Source: Christensenella timonensis | GTDB lineage: Bacteria > Bacillota > Clostridia > Christensenellales > Christensenellaceae | Assembly: GCF_900087015.1 (NCBI RefSeq) | Contig: NZ_FLKP01000002.1 | Span: 1,240,001-1,304,000 of the forward strand | Reading direction: 5' to 3' | Length of the DNA stretch: 64,000 nt | Shown: positions 50,915-59,820 of the stretch, piece by piece | Numbering within the stretch: position 1 is the first letter of the stretch | How the letters are laid out: each line of letters begins with the position of its first letter | Notes under the pieces: model-generated | Databases searched by the model: none | Seen by the model: only the letters and a program-made list of their open reading frames with translations | What the model was told of the DNA's origin: nothing | Program-made: the position numbers and the translations under genes

Positions 50915-52417
50915 GTGGACATATTAGAATTTAAAAACATATCAAAAACATTTTCGGGAGTCAAAGTGTTGGACAACATCAATCTTTCTATTAAGAAGGG
51001 TGAGGTGCATGCTTTGTGCGGAGAAAATGGCGCCGGCAAATCTACGTTAATGAAAATTTTATCTGGAGTCTATACGCCGGATTTTAACGGCGGGTCACTT
51101 TTGATAGAAGGAAAAGAAATTAAGGACTTTTCACCTATTGCCGCGAGAGAAAACGGCGTGTCCATTATTTATCAGGAATTGGATTTGATCCCTTTTCTTA
51201 ATGTTGCGGAAAATATTGTATTATCCGCTGAACCGAAAACGAAATCAAAGTTATTTATTGACCGCAAAGAGTCTGTAAAAAAGACGAAAGAGCTTTTTGA
51301 AAAATTGGGAGTTCATATACCCTTAAACGCTAAGGTCAGGGATCTAAGCGTTGGGCAGCAGCAAATGGTTATGATTGCAAAAGCAATCTCGTACAACGCT
51401 AAAATATTAATTATGGATGAACCGTCAGCTGCGCTTGGTGAAGATGATGTGGAGCATATGCTCAAAATTGTCCGAACACTCAAGGATCAGGGGATTTCGA
51501 TTATATATATTTCTCATAGATTGGAAGAAATTTTTAAAATTGCGGATCGCTTTTCCGTTTTGCGCGACGGGGAACTGATTGTGACTGGCGATGTTGCGGA
51601 AGTGGATAAATCCAAGCTGATCAGTTATATGATTGGCAGGGAAATTGTTGAAGAACAGAGAAATGTAAAACCCGCAAATAAGGAAAAGACGGTTCTTGAA
51701 ATTAAAGATTTGAATAATGAGAAACTTCATAACATTAATTTAAGGTTATATGAAGGAGAAATTTTGGGGATAGCCGGATTGGTCGGCGCGGGGCGAAGCG
51801 AGCTCGCGCGGGCCATTTATGGCGCGGATCCGATTGTGAGCGGCGAAATTATTTTAAATGGGAAAAAGATTAAAAAGCCCCGCGTACAGGACGCTATTAA
51901 GAACCGGATCGGGTTTGTACCAGAGGATCGGAAAACACAAGGCTTATTAATGAATTTTAATATCAGACAGAATTCAACATTGGCGAACTTAAAAGCGCAT
52001 TATTTAAAAAAGGGCATAATTAACAAAAAACTCGAAAAGACGGAAGTCGAGGATATTGTAAAAAAGTTAAATGTGAAACCTGCGAACCAGGACATGATGG
52101 TGAAAAGGATGTCTGGGGGAAACCAGCAAAAGGTTGTATTGGCAAAATGGCTGTTGACGGATTTCAACGTTTTGATTATCGATGAGCCTACCCGAGGAAT
52201 TGACGTGGGGGCGAAAGAAGAGATTTACAACCTGTTGTATGAACTAAAAGAACGCGGGATTTCTATCATGATGATAAGTTCGGAGTTGACGGAAGTGCTT
52301 AAGGTAAGCGATAGGATCGTTGTTATGGCAAACGGCAAGATAAGCGGGATGGTAGATAGGGAAGAAAAGGATTTGATGAATGAGTTAGCGATTATGAAAT
52401 TAGCTCATGCGGAATAA
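50915..52417 (+). CDS. Ribose-type ABC transporter ATP-binding protein (RbsA family)
   Basis: 500-aa duplicated ATPase. Domain 1 has Walker A GENGAGKST and Walker B LIMDEPSAAL. Domain 2 has a degenerate A-loop GLVGAGRSE, signature MSGGNQQKVVLAKW and Walker B LIIDEPTRGIDVGA. It powers the importer formed with the permease and lipoprotein encoded just upstream. A Gfo/Idh-type oxidoreductase gene follows after 30 bases. Confidence 0.96.
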   Translation: MDILEFKNISKTFSGVKVLDNINLSIKKGEVHALCGENGAGKSTLMKILSGVYTPDFNGGSLLIEGKEIKDFSPIAARENGVSIIYQELDLIPFLNVAENIVLSAEPKTKSKLFIDRKESVKKTKELFEKLGVHIPLNAKVRDLSVGQQQMVMIAKAISYNAKILIMDEPSAALGEDDVEHMLKIVRTLKDQGISIIYISHRLEEIFKIADRFSVLRDGELIVTGDVAEVDKSKLISYMIGREIVEEQRNVKPANKEKTVLEIKDLNNEKLHNINLRLYEGEILGIAGLVGAGRSELARAIYGADPIVSGEIILNGKKIKKPRVQDAIKNRIGFVPEDRKTQGLLMNFNIRQNSTLANLKAHYLKKGIINKKLEKTEVEDIVKKLNVKPANQDMMVKRMSGGNQQKVVLAKWLLTDFNVLIIDEPTRGIDVGAKEEIYNLLYELKERGISIMMISSELTEVLKVSDRIVVMANGKISGMVDREEKDLMNELAIMKLAHAE

Positions 52418-52447
52418 GCGGTAGCAAAAGAAAGGATAGTACTCGTT

Positions 52448-53563
52448 ATGGAACAAAAGAAAATTAATATTGGAATTGTTGGATTGGGGTTTGGAAAAGA
52501 ATTTATCAATATTTATAAGTTGCATCCGAATGTAGGAAAAGTTGCTATTTGCGCAAGGACAAAATCTAAAGTTGAGGCAGCTGCGGCAGAGCATGGCATT
52601 CCGGCGGAATTATGTTACACGAGCATCGAGGATATGCTGAAAAACGATGACCTGGATGCGATCCACCTGGCGACGGACATACCGGATCATTATAAACATA
52701 CAATGATGTGCCTGAAAGCCGGCAAACATACGGCATGCGCGGTTCCTATGGGGATGACGATCCAGGAATGCGCAGATATCGTAAACGAATCGCAAAAACA
52801 GAATAAAATATATATGATGCTGGAGACGCATTTATTTACGCGTGAATTTCTATATGTAAAAAAATTAGTGGATGAAGGAAAGTTTGGAAAATTACAATTC
52901 TTGCGTTCTGACCATATGCAAAATATGACGCTGCCTGGTTGGCCGGATTATTGGCTCGGATACCCGCCTTTCTTATATGGAACACACGCGCTTGCCCCTG
53001 CGTTTGAAATTATTGGGAAGCAGCCGTTAAGCGTCGTTTGCCATGGTTCCGGCGCAATCAAAAAAGAACGCCAATCAAGATACCATTGCCCCTTTGCGGC
53101 GGAAAGCGCGACATTCTTTTTTGAGGATACCGATGTCATTCTGGAATCTACCAGATGGCTATATGATACGATTCGCCAATGCAGGGAAGCGTTTGACGTG
53201 TATGGCTCCAAGATGTCCTTTGAATGGCAGATGACAGAAGATTCCGGCCATGTGGTTTATACGAATCTGGAAGATGCTGAAGTCGTTGATTGCCCTGACA
53301 CGGGATACCTGCTTCCGCCTGAGATTGGTAAATTGGCTAACCGCGAAGCGGTTGAGGATAAAACGCATCAATCGTTTATCCAGGGGGGAGGACATAGCGG
53401 TTCGCATCCTCATACAGGAAATGATTTTGTGCAGGCTATTGTCAACGGTACGCAGCCAAAATCAGATGCAATTCATTCCGCGAAATATACTGTGGCTGGA
53501 ATATGTGCGCAACAGTCGGCAATGCGTGATGGCGAAAGGATTTATATTCCGAGATTTGACTGA
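52448..53563 (+). CDS. Gfo/Idh/MocA-family oxidoreductase
   Basis: 371-aa NAD(P)-dependent enzyme. The Rossmann motif is IGIVGLGFGKEF and the later YGTHALAPAFEI contains the usual substrate-binding His. The family EKP motif is replaced: after AGKHTACA the sequence reads VPMGMT, so the common catalytic lysine is absent at that place. Members oxidise sugars, inositols or sugar acids, and variants without EKP exist with other chemistries. It opens the enzyme part of the operon behind the ABC genes. Confidence 0.88.
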   Translation: MEQKKINIGIVGLGFGKEFINIYKLHPNVGKVAICARTKSKVEAAAAEHGIPAELCYTSIEDMLKNDDLDAIHLATDIPDHYKHTMMCLKAGKHTACAVPMGMTIQECADIVNESQKQNKIYMMLETHLFTREFLYVKKLVDEGKFGKLQFLRSDHMQNMTLPGWPDYWLGYPPFLYGTHALAPAFEIIGKQPLSVVCHGSGAIKKERQSRYHCPFAAESATFFFEDTDVILESTRWLYDTIRQCREAFDVYGSKMSFEWQMTEDSGHVVYTNLEDAEVVDCPDTGYLLPPEIGKLANREAVEDKTHQSFIQGGGHSGSHPHTGNDFVQAIVNGTQPKSDAIHSAKYTVAGICAQQSAMRDGERIYIPRFD

Positions 53564-53594
53564 GAGAAAACGTTTGTTTTAGGAGGTATTAGCA

Positions 53595-54107
53595 ATGGGT
53601 ATCAAAAGAATTCAAGCAGATTTACCGAGAGAGATTTATGAAAATTTTCCGGAAGGGACGATCAATTGGAGGGAAGTGGAGGCAGACCCGATTGCGCATG
53701 GGCCGGGCACCCCTGGGTTTTGGCCCGGGATCCGGGGAAATGTAGAAACACAACAAATTGTTAGGCGCGATACATGCGGAGCTGATAAAACGGTGATGGG
53801 AAGAAGCGTTTATCATCCGGGAGATTACCATCAACCGCACCTGCATTATTATGCCGAAGAAATTATGTATTGTATTTCGGGACGAGGAGTTGTCGGCGCA
53901 GGGGATAAAGAATACGTGTTATGTGCCGGTGACGTTCAATTTAATAAGGTTGGCACAGTACATTGGCTTAGAAATCCGTTTGATGAACCGTGTGAGTTTA
54001 TTTGGATGTATAGCGGTTGTTCGATGCCGCTTGAAAGCGGCTATGCTACGTGCGAGTGGTTTGATGAAGGGATGAAGATATTTCATAATGCGGCGCCTGT
54101 AAAATAG
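53595..54107 (+). CDS. Cupin-domain protein
   Basis: 170-aa single-cupin protein. Metal ligands are suggested by YHQPHLHYYAEEIMYC (two His, one Glu) and VGTVHWLRNP (His). A cupin of this sort may be a sugar isomerase, epimerase or dioxygenase; the sequence does not decide. AGGAGG precedes the ATG. It lies between Gfo/Idh and SDR genes in the operon. Confidence 0.8.
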   Translation: MGIKRIQADLPREIYENFPEGTINWREVEADPIAHGPGTPGFWPGIRGNVETQQIVRRDTCGADKTVMGRSVYHPGDYHQPHLHYYAEEIMYCISGRGVVGAGDKEYVLCAGDVQFNKVGTVHWLRNPFDEPCEFIWMYSGCSMPLESGYATCEWFDEGMKIFHNAAPVK

Positions 54108-54168
54108 CTATAGTCGAAATGCCAAAAGAATTTGGTCGTACGCATATATAGAAACGAAGGGCAAAAAA

Positions 54169-54990
54169 ATGGATGATGAATATTTGCTGAAAAAAGCTTT
54201 GGAGATCAAGGGTGCATTTTCGCTGGAAGGAAAAACTGCAATCGTTACTGGAGGAGCAAAAGGGCTGGGAAGGGCGTGCGCATTGGCGTTTGCCGGGGCA
54301 GGCGCTGATGTTTTGATAGCGGGAAAAACGGAAGCGAATAATAATAAAACGGTTCAAGAAATTGAATCAATGGGTGGAAGGGCCGGAAGTTGTACGGTAG
54401 ATGTCAGAGATGAACTCCAAGTAGACTATATGGTGAAAGCTGCGGTGGATATGTTTGGGGGCGTCGATATTCTTTTAAACAGCGCCGGGATTGCTGAGGT
54501 GAGGCCTGTTATGGATTTTGACCTAAAAACATGGCAGGAAATTATGGATATTAATGTAAAAGGCGTTTTTCTTTGTACGAAAGCTGCCGCAAAACAAATG
54601 CTTTTGCAGAAAAGGGGAGGCAAAATCATCAATATTTCGTCCCTCCAGGGATTTGCGGGAAGAAGGGGAGACCCTGCGTATTCTACGAGCAAAGGGGCCG
54701 TTAATCTCATGACGAAATCTTTGGCGTGCGAATGGCCCCAAGAGGGTATCACAGTAAATGCGATCGCGCCGACGTGGTGTTGGACTGATATGACGGCACC
54801 GACTCTCTCGAATGAAAAGTTTTACCAAAAGCTAAAGGAACGAATTCCGATGGGAAGGGCTGCTTCACAGGAAGACCTAATGGGAATTGCCGTATTCCTT
54901 GCATCGGAAGCTTCTAATTTTATCAATGGGGCGGTGATACCTCTCGATGGAGGCGGAATTGCCTGTGATGGATTTCCTGAAGCTACTTAA
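54169..54990 (+). CDS. Short-chain dehydrogenase, gluconate 5-dehydrogenase-like
   Basis: 273-aa SDR. The cofactor motif TGGAKGLGRA is near residue 28, with NSAG in LLNSAGIAEV, the catalytic Ser in INISSLQG, and Tyr/Lys in AYSTSKGA. An N-terminal extension EYLLKKALEIKGAFSLEGK is typical of gluconate/ketogluconate-type members. It would interconvert a sugar-acid alcohol and its keto form, a step that fits the KDPG aldolase at the operon end. Confidence 0.9.
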   Translation: MDDEYLLKKALEIKGAFSLEGKTAIVTGGAKGLGRACALAFAGAGADVLIAGKTEANNNKTVQEIESMGGRAGSCTVDVRDELQVDYMVKAAVDMFGGVDILLNSAGIAEVRPVMDFDLKTWQEIMDINVKGVFLCTKAAAKQMLLQKRGGKIINISSLQGFAGRRGDPAYSTSKGAVNLMTKSLACEWPQEGITVNAIAPTWCWTDMTAPTLSNEKFYQKLKERIPMGRAASQEDLMGIAVFLASEASNFINGAVIPLDGGGIACDGFPEAT

Positions 54991-55096
54991 ATAGGTATTA
55001 TCATATTTTTGATCATAATTTTTGCGTTAAAGACGACAATTGCCTTTACGGTCTGCTTTTTGTTGCCTTTTATAGCACGGGATATTAGGAGAATTT

Positions 55097-56143
55097 ATGA
55101 AAACATTGAATTTTATGGCTGCCGGACAATTAATGGTTGGTGAAAAACCGATGCCCAGTCTAAATGGTTCGGACATGGTTGTAAAAGTTAGGCGATCTGC
55201 GATCTGCGGTACAGATATCAGAATTTATAAAAACGGTCATTTCAAAATCCCTTGCGGGGAAAAGCGCGTCTTGGGTCATGAAATTGTGGGCGAGATTGCG
55301 TGCGTTGCAGAAGATGTCTCCTATTTTAAAAGAGGAATGAGGGTGGCGTTAGTACCGAATATTGGTTGCGGGCATTGTGAAATGTGCCTGGAAGGACATA
55401 ATGAGCTGTGCCCTGATTATGAAGCGTTTGGAATCAGTATAGACGGCGGATTTGAAGAATATGTTTACATTCCGGATTTTGCCGTTAAGGCTGGCAATAT
55501 TTTGGCGCTGCCGGATGATCTAGGGTATGATGAGGCCATTTTAGCAGAACCGTTATCTTGCTGCCATAATTCATATCAGGCATTGGGAACCAAACCCGGA
55601 GATACCGTTTTGGTCATTGGCGCAGGCCCGATTGGAGCATTTCATGTGATGCTGAATAGGCTTGCTGGCGCAACAACGGTGATATCCGCTGATATTTTGC
55701 AAACGAGGCTGGAAAAAATGCTTGGGTATGGCGCAGATATTCTGATTAATTCAGCGGAGGAAGATTTAGAACAAGCTGTTTTACATCATACGAATGGCCG
55801 AGGCGCAGATATCGTCATTACAGCATGCTCGGCACCTGCGCTTCAGGCGCAGAGCCTGAGGTTAGCCGCACGCCATGGTAAAATAAACTTTTTTGGCGGT
55901 TTGCCGGAAGGAAAGAGCAACGTGTTAATGGATACCAATCTGATGCATTACAAAGAATTGAAAATACTGGGTACAACGGGATCGAGCATTTTTGATTATA
56001 AAAAGGCGATTGACATTTTAGCATCAAGGCGATTGCCCCTCGAAGGAATGATCTCCAGAAAATATCGTATAGAGGATGGTCTTGAGGCGTTTCAATATGC
56101 CATGAGCGGACAAGGGATGAAAACTGTGTTTGACTTCGACTGA
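55097..56143 (+). CDS. Zinc-dependent alcohol/polyol dehydrogenase
   Basis: 348-aa MDR enzyme. The catalytic zinc site is in AICGTDIRIYKNG and VLGHEIVGE, the structural zinc cysteines in CGHCEMCLEGHNELC, and the NAD motif in VIGAGPIGAFHV. It is immediately followed by another MDR gene only about 35% alike by eye. The pair could act in sequence or on opposite epimers. The 106-base gap before it shows no clear promoter. Confidence 0.92.
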   Translation: MKTLNFMAAGQLMVGEKPMPSLNGSDMVVKVRRSAICGTDIRIYKNGHFKIPCGEKRVLGHEIVGEIACVAEDVSYFKRGMRVALVPNIGCGHCEMCLEGHNELCPDYEAFGISIDGGFEEYVYIPDFAVKAGNILALPDDLGYDEAILAEPLSCCHNSYQALGTKPGDTVLVIGAGPIGAFHVMLNRLAGATTVISADILQTRLEKMLGYGADILINSAEEDLEQAVLHHTNGRGADIVITACSAPALQAQSLRLAARHGKINFFGGLPEGKSNVLMDTNLMHYKELKILGTTGSSIFDYKKAIDILASRRLPLEGMISRKYRIEDGLEAFQYAMSGQGMKTVFDFD

Positions 56144-56156
56144 ATGGGGAATGGAA

Positions 56157-57218
56157 ATGGATAACGATAAGATGAAAGCGGCTGTGCTTTATGCGCCGGG
56201 AGATTTGAGGATAGAATACCGCGATATCCCTGTTATTACAAACGATGATGACGTTTTGATTGCGGTTCAGGCAGCTGGGATTTGCGGATCGGATTTGGAC
56301 AGGATTTTTAAGACGGGAATGTATCAAATGCCAGCTGTTCCAGGACACGAATTTTGTGGCATTGTGAAAAAAGTTGGAAACGGGGTAACGGATTTCAAAA
56401 CAGGCGACAGGGTTGCGGTTGCACCTATCCTGCCATGCTTTAAATGCGATAGCTGTGAGCAAGGCAATTATGGACAATGCAGCGCATACGATTACATCGG
56501 TTCCAGGAGGGACGGCGCCTTTGCGGAGTATGTCATTGCGCCGGCACAGAATCTTGTAAGAATGCCCGATGGCATTGACTTTATTTCTGGGGCGGTTGTT
56601 GAACCTGCTTGCGTTGCTTTGCACGGTATGCTAAAGACGCAAATTAAAGTCGGCGATACCGTGGCTGTGATGGGGTGCGGCGCGATTGGCCTGCTTGCGA
56701 TACAATTTGCGAAAATCATGGGTGCGACAAAAATATTGGCGGCGGATATTTTGGAAGGCAAATTAGCGGCTGCCCAAAAAGCTGGCGCATCTGAAGTGTT
56801 TGACAGTTCAAAAATGGATATCACAGCAGAAATAATAGAGTTGACACATGGCGGGGCGGACGTTGTGGTTGAGACTGCCGGTGTACCCATTGTTCAGGAA
56901 CAATGTGTAAGAATGGTAAAAAAGCAGGGTATGGTTTTGTTTTTGGGTACTGCACATCAAGATGTAGTTTTTCCCAAAGAAACATTTGAAGGTATCATAC
57001 GCAATGAAATTACCATGAAAGGAACTTGGAATTCGTTTTCCGCCCCGTTTCCCGGGATCGAATGGCGCGCAGTAATGGAGTTGTTGGAAAACGGAAAACT
57101 GGACGTATCAAGTTTTATAACCAATTCGGTCTCGCTGGGTGATTTGCCGGATACCCTATTGCATATGAAAAACAGGGAAATAGAATATAACAAGATCGTT
57201 GTAAAAATACCTGAATGA
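56157..57218 (+). CDS. Zinc-dependent alcohol/polyol dehydrogenase (galactitol-1-phosphate dehydrogenase-like)
   Basis: MDR enzyme of about 353 aa. Catalytic zinc residues are in AGICGSDLDRIFKTG and VPGHEFCGI, the structural cysteines in CFKCDSCEQGNYGQC, and the NAD motif in VMGCGAIGLLAIQ. The C-terminal part with MKGTWNSFSAPFPG resembles galactitol-1-phosphate dehydrogenases. The start is uncertain: ATG at 56151, 56157 or 56172 are all possible, and I prefer 56157, which has GGGGA upstream. It lies 13 bases after the previous ADH gene. Confidence 0.9.
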   Translation: MDNDKMKAAVLYAPGDLRIEYRDIPVITNDDDVLIAVQAAGICGSDLDRIFKTGMYQMPAVPGHEFCGIVKKVGNGVTDFKTGDRVAVAPILPCFKCDSCEQGNYGQCSAYDYIGSRRDGAFAEYVIAPAQNLVRMPDGIDFISGAVVEPACVALHGMLKTQIKVGDTVAVMGCGAIGLLAIQFAKIMGATKILAADILEGKLAAAQKAGASEVFDSSKMDITAEIIELTHGGADVVVETAGVPIVQEQCVRMVKKQGMVLFLGTAHQDVVFPKETFEGIIRNEITMKGTWNSFSAPFPGIEWRAVMELLENGKLDVSSFITNSVSLGDLPDTLLHMKNREIEYNKIVVKIPE

Positions 57219-57269
57219 TAAATAATTTATAAATAAAATTGTTAATATTTTTTGAAAAGAGGAGAGAAT

Positions 57270-58220
57270 ATGAACTTAGAAAAAGCAACGCAACCTACAA
57301 TGTATTTTATTGGTGTTACAACGGGAAAATCGTCCATCATGAAAGTATTTCCAGAATGGGCCAGGGCGTTGGGCCTTGAGAACACGGTTATGAAAGGTAT
57401 TAACATTGCGATACACGCGGAGCCTGAAGTCTATGAAGAAGTTGTTGATTTTATTAAAAATGATGAACTTTCCGCAGGAGCTTTGGTGACGACCCATAAG
57501 ATCGACCTCTATAATGCGGCAAAGGATACATTTGATTATTTAGACCCTTATGCCCTTAAATTTGGGGAATTGTCATCTATATCAAAAAAAGATGGAAAAC
57601 TTTGCGGCCATGCAAAAGACCCTATTTCTTCCGGCTTGGCTTTGGAAGAATTTGTGCCGGCTCATTATTGGAAAAACCATAGGGAAGCGGGAGTGCTTAT
57701 TATGGGCGCTGGCGGGAGCGCGATTTCCATGTGTTCCTATTTTATGAGAAAAGAATTTGCTGGGAATTATCCGTCAAAGATCGTTATCGCAAACAGGTCA
57801 AAACTCCGTTTGGATGAAATTAAGCGTATCAATGCTGATTTGGATCCGGGCGGTATTGAATTTGATTATTACCTGACGCCGGAGGCGGGACAGAACGACG
57901 CCGTCATGGATATGATGGGGGAAGGATCCTTGATCATTAACGCGACAGGGCTTGGTAAAGACCGACCGGGATCACCGTTAACGGATAAGGCGGTATTCCC
58001 TGAAAATGCTTTGGTTTGGGAAATCAATTATCGCGGGGACTTGGGTTTTCTACATCAGGCGGAAAAACAGCAAAGTTCCCGGAACTTAGTAGTAGAAGAC
58101 GGATGGATGTACTTTATTTACGGCTGGACGCAGGTGATCTCCGAAGTTTTCCATGTTCCGATTGAAGGGGAAACGCTATCCGAACTTGATCGGATCGCGG
58201 CTAAATTTAATCATAGATAG
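57270..58220 (+). CDS. Shikimate/quinate dehydrogenase-like protein
   Basis: 316-aa AroE-fold oxidoreductase. The substrate domain has TGKSSIMKVFPEW and the catalytic-lysine motif VTTHKIDLYNAA; the cofactor domain has MGAGGSAISMC and IINATGLGKDRPGSP. Compared with AroE, the N-terminal serine motif and the GAVNT-type loop are altered (FGELSSIS), so the substrate is probably not shikimate. Its place among sugar-acid genes supports a catabolic polyol or cyclic-acid substrate. I chose ATG 57270 after AGAGGAGAG. Confidence 0.8.
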   Translation: MNLEKATQPTMYFIGVTTGKSSIMKVFPEWARALGLENTVMKGINIAIHAEPEVYEEVVDFIKNDELSAGALVTTHKIDLYNAAKDTFDYLDPYALKFGELSSISKKDGKLCGHAKDPISSGLALEEFVPAHYWKNHREAGVLIMGAGGSAISMCSYFMRKEFAGNYPSKIVIANRSKLRLDEIKRINADLDPGGIEFDYYLTPEAGQNDAVMDMMGEGSLIINATGLGKDRPGSPLTDKAVFPENALVWEINYRGDLGFLHQAEKQQSSRNLVVEDGWMYFIYGWTQVISEVFHVPIEGETLSELDRIAAKFNHR

Positions 58221-58229
58221 GAGAAAAAA

Positions 58230-58844
58230 ATGGCTGGTTTTAATACGAGTAGCAAGCAGTTTGATTTTGACCGTGGATTTACTATTGATTTTGATATGAA
58301 AACAGGGCTGTCGTCAATGAAGGAAGCGGGAAAAAGATATCTTTCCGATATGAGAGGGATGTTTTCCGACGACGAAGCCCTGGAAAAGATGCTCGATAAA
58401 GACGATCGGCTTGTATATGAATTCCATGACATGGGAGTTCCAGAGCTGCCGGGAGATCTTGCTTTTGGATGCAGTATTACTTATCCGGGCAAGGTTGGAA
58501 ATGAATACTTTATGACAAAGGGCCATTTCCATACGATATTGGAAACGGGAGAGGTATATTATTGTATGGGCGGCCATGGTTATATGCTTTTGGAAAATCC
58601 TGAGGGCGATTGGTCTGCGCAGGAGTTGACCCCGGGGAAAGCGGTATATGTGCCTAAAAGGTATGCGCACAGGAGTATCAATATCAGTAATTCGGAACCG
58701 TTATTGACCTTTTTCGTGTTTAGGGGCGATGCGGGGCATGACTATGGGACGATCGAGACAAAGGGGTACCGGAAACTCCTGGTGGAGAAAGATGGAAAGC
58801 CCGCGATCGTGGACAATCCAAAGTGGAGCGTGGAGCAGAGATGA
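58230..58844 (+). CDS. pgiA: Cupin-type glucose-6-phosphate isomerase
   Basis: 204-aa protein of the archaeal/Firmicute cupin phosphoglucose isomerase family. The metal-binding motif TKGHFHTILETGEVYYC (two His and Glu) and the later PKRYAHRSIN (His) match, as does GGHGYMLLENPEG. It would interconvert glucose-6-phosphate and fructose-6-phosphate, or act on a related hexose derivative in this pathway. It starts 9 bases after the AroE-like gene, and its stop overlaps the next start (ATGA). Confidence 0.88.
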   Translation: MAGFNTSSKQFDFDRGFTIDFDMKTGLSSMKEAGKRYLSDMRGMFSDDEALEKMLDKDDRLVYEFHDMGVPELPGDLAFGCSITYPGKVGNEYFMTKGHFHTILETGEVYYCMGGHGYMLLENPEGDWSAQELTPGKAVYVPKRYAHRSINISNSEPLLTFFVFRGDAGHDYGTIETKGYRKLLVEKDGKPAIVDNPKWSVEQR

Positions 58845-59800
58845 GGATATTGGTGACGCCTACGTCCTTTTTGAAACCGCAAAATATACAGGCGAAAGAG
58901 ATGCTGGAAGATTTTGCAGACGAGGTCGTCTATAACGATCTTGGGATCCCGCTGGCGGGGGACGAACTCTTAAAGAGGTTGCGGGGAGTCGATGGCTATA
59001 TTGCCGGAGTGGATTATATCACTGGCGACGTAGTAAACTGTATGCCCCCTAAGCTTAAAGTTATTTCACGATATGGCGCGGGGGTAGACAGGGTCGATAT
59101 AGAGGCTTGCAAAAAGAAAGGGATTACAGTTGCGAATACGCCCGGCGCTAATAGCGTTGCGGTATGCGAACTTGCTTTTGGATTAATGCTGAGTACGGCA
59201 AGGAATATCCCGAGGTTACATCAAGCTGTAACGAACGGGGAATGGCCTAGAAACGAGGGCGTTGAACTATCCGGTAAAACGCTGGGTATCGTTGGGATGG
59301 GAGCAATAGGAAAAAACCTCGCAATCCGCGCGCTTGCTTTTAATATGAAGGTGATCGCCTACGATCCTTTCTTTGATAAGCGATTTGCCTGTCAAAACAA
59401 TATCACGGAGATGGCGCTTGATGATGTATTACGGCAGGCAAATTTTATCTCGCTGCATGTGCCGCTCAATAAAAGTACAAGGCATATGATCAATGCGGAA
59501 AGTATTTCAAAAATGCAGGAGGGCACGATCATTATTAATACTGCCCGCGGCGGAATCATTGATGAAGAAGCTGCGGCCCGGGCGATAAAGGATGGGAAAC
59601 TGGCTGGCTTGGGATTGGACGCTTTTGAACAGGAACCATTAAAGGATTCACCGTTGAAGGGCCTGGATCATGTGGTGTTTACGCCGCATACGGGGGCGCA
59701 CACATCGGAGGCGGTGAAAAATATGGGATTGATGGCAGTAAAAAATGTAATTTCGATCTTAAAAGGGGAAGATTGCCCCTATATTGTCAATGGCAGATAA
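58841..59800 (+). CDS. D-isomer-specific 2-hydroxyacid dehydrogenase (phosphoglycerate dehydrogenase-like)
   Basis: 319-aa NAD-dependent dehydrogenase. The cofactor motif is GIVGMGAIGKNLA, the catalytic Arg in INTARGGIIDE, the Glu in DAFEQEPL and the His in FTPHTGAHTSEA. There is no C-terminal ACT domain, so it is not the regulated biosynthetic SerA form. ATG 58841 overlaps the pgiA stop and is preferred over the longer frame from 58823. It probably reduces or oxidises a 2-keto sugar acid in this operon. Confidence 0.92.
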   Translation: MRILVTPTSFLKPQNIQAKEMLEDFADEVVYNDLGIPLAGDELLKRLRGVDGYIAGVDYITGDVVNCMPPKLKVISRYGAGVDRVDIEACKKKGITVANTPGANSVAVCELAFGLMLSTARNIPRLHQAVTNGEWPRNEGVELSGKTLGIVGMGAIGKNLAIRALAFNMKVIAYDPFFDKRFACQNNITEMALDDVLRQANFISLHVPLNKSTRHMINAESISKMQEGTIIINTARGGIIDEEAAARAIKDGKLAGLGLDAFEQEPLKDSPLKGLDHVVFTPHTGAHTSEAVKNMGLMAVKNVISILKGEDCPYIVNGR

Positions 59801-59820
59801 ACGATGGGAGAAAATTGGGT

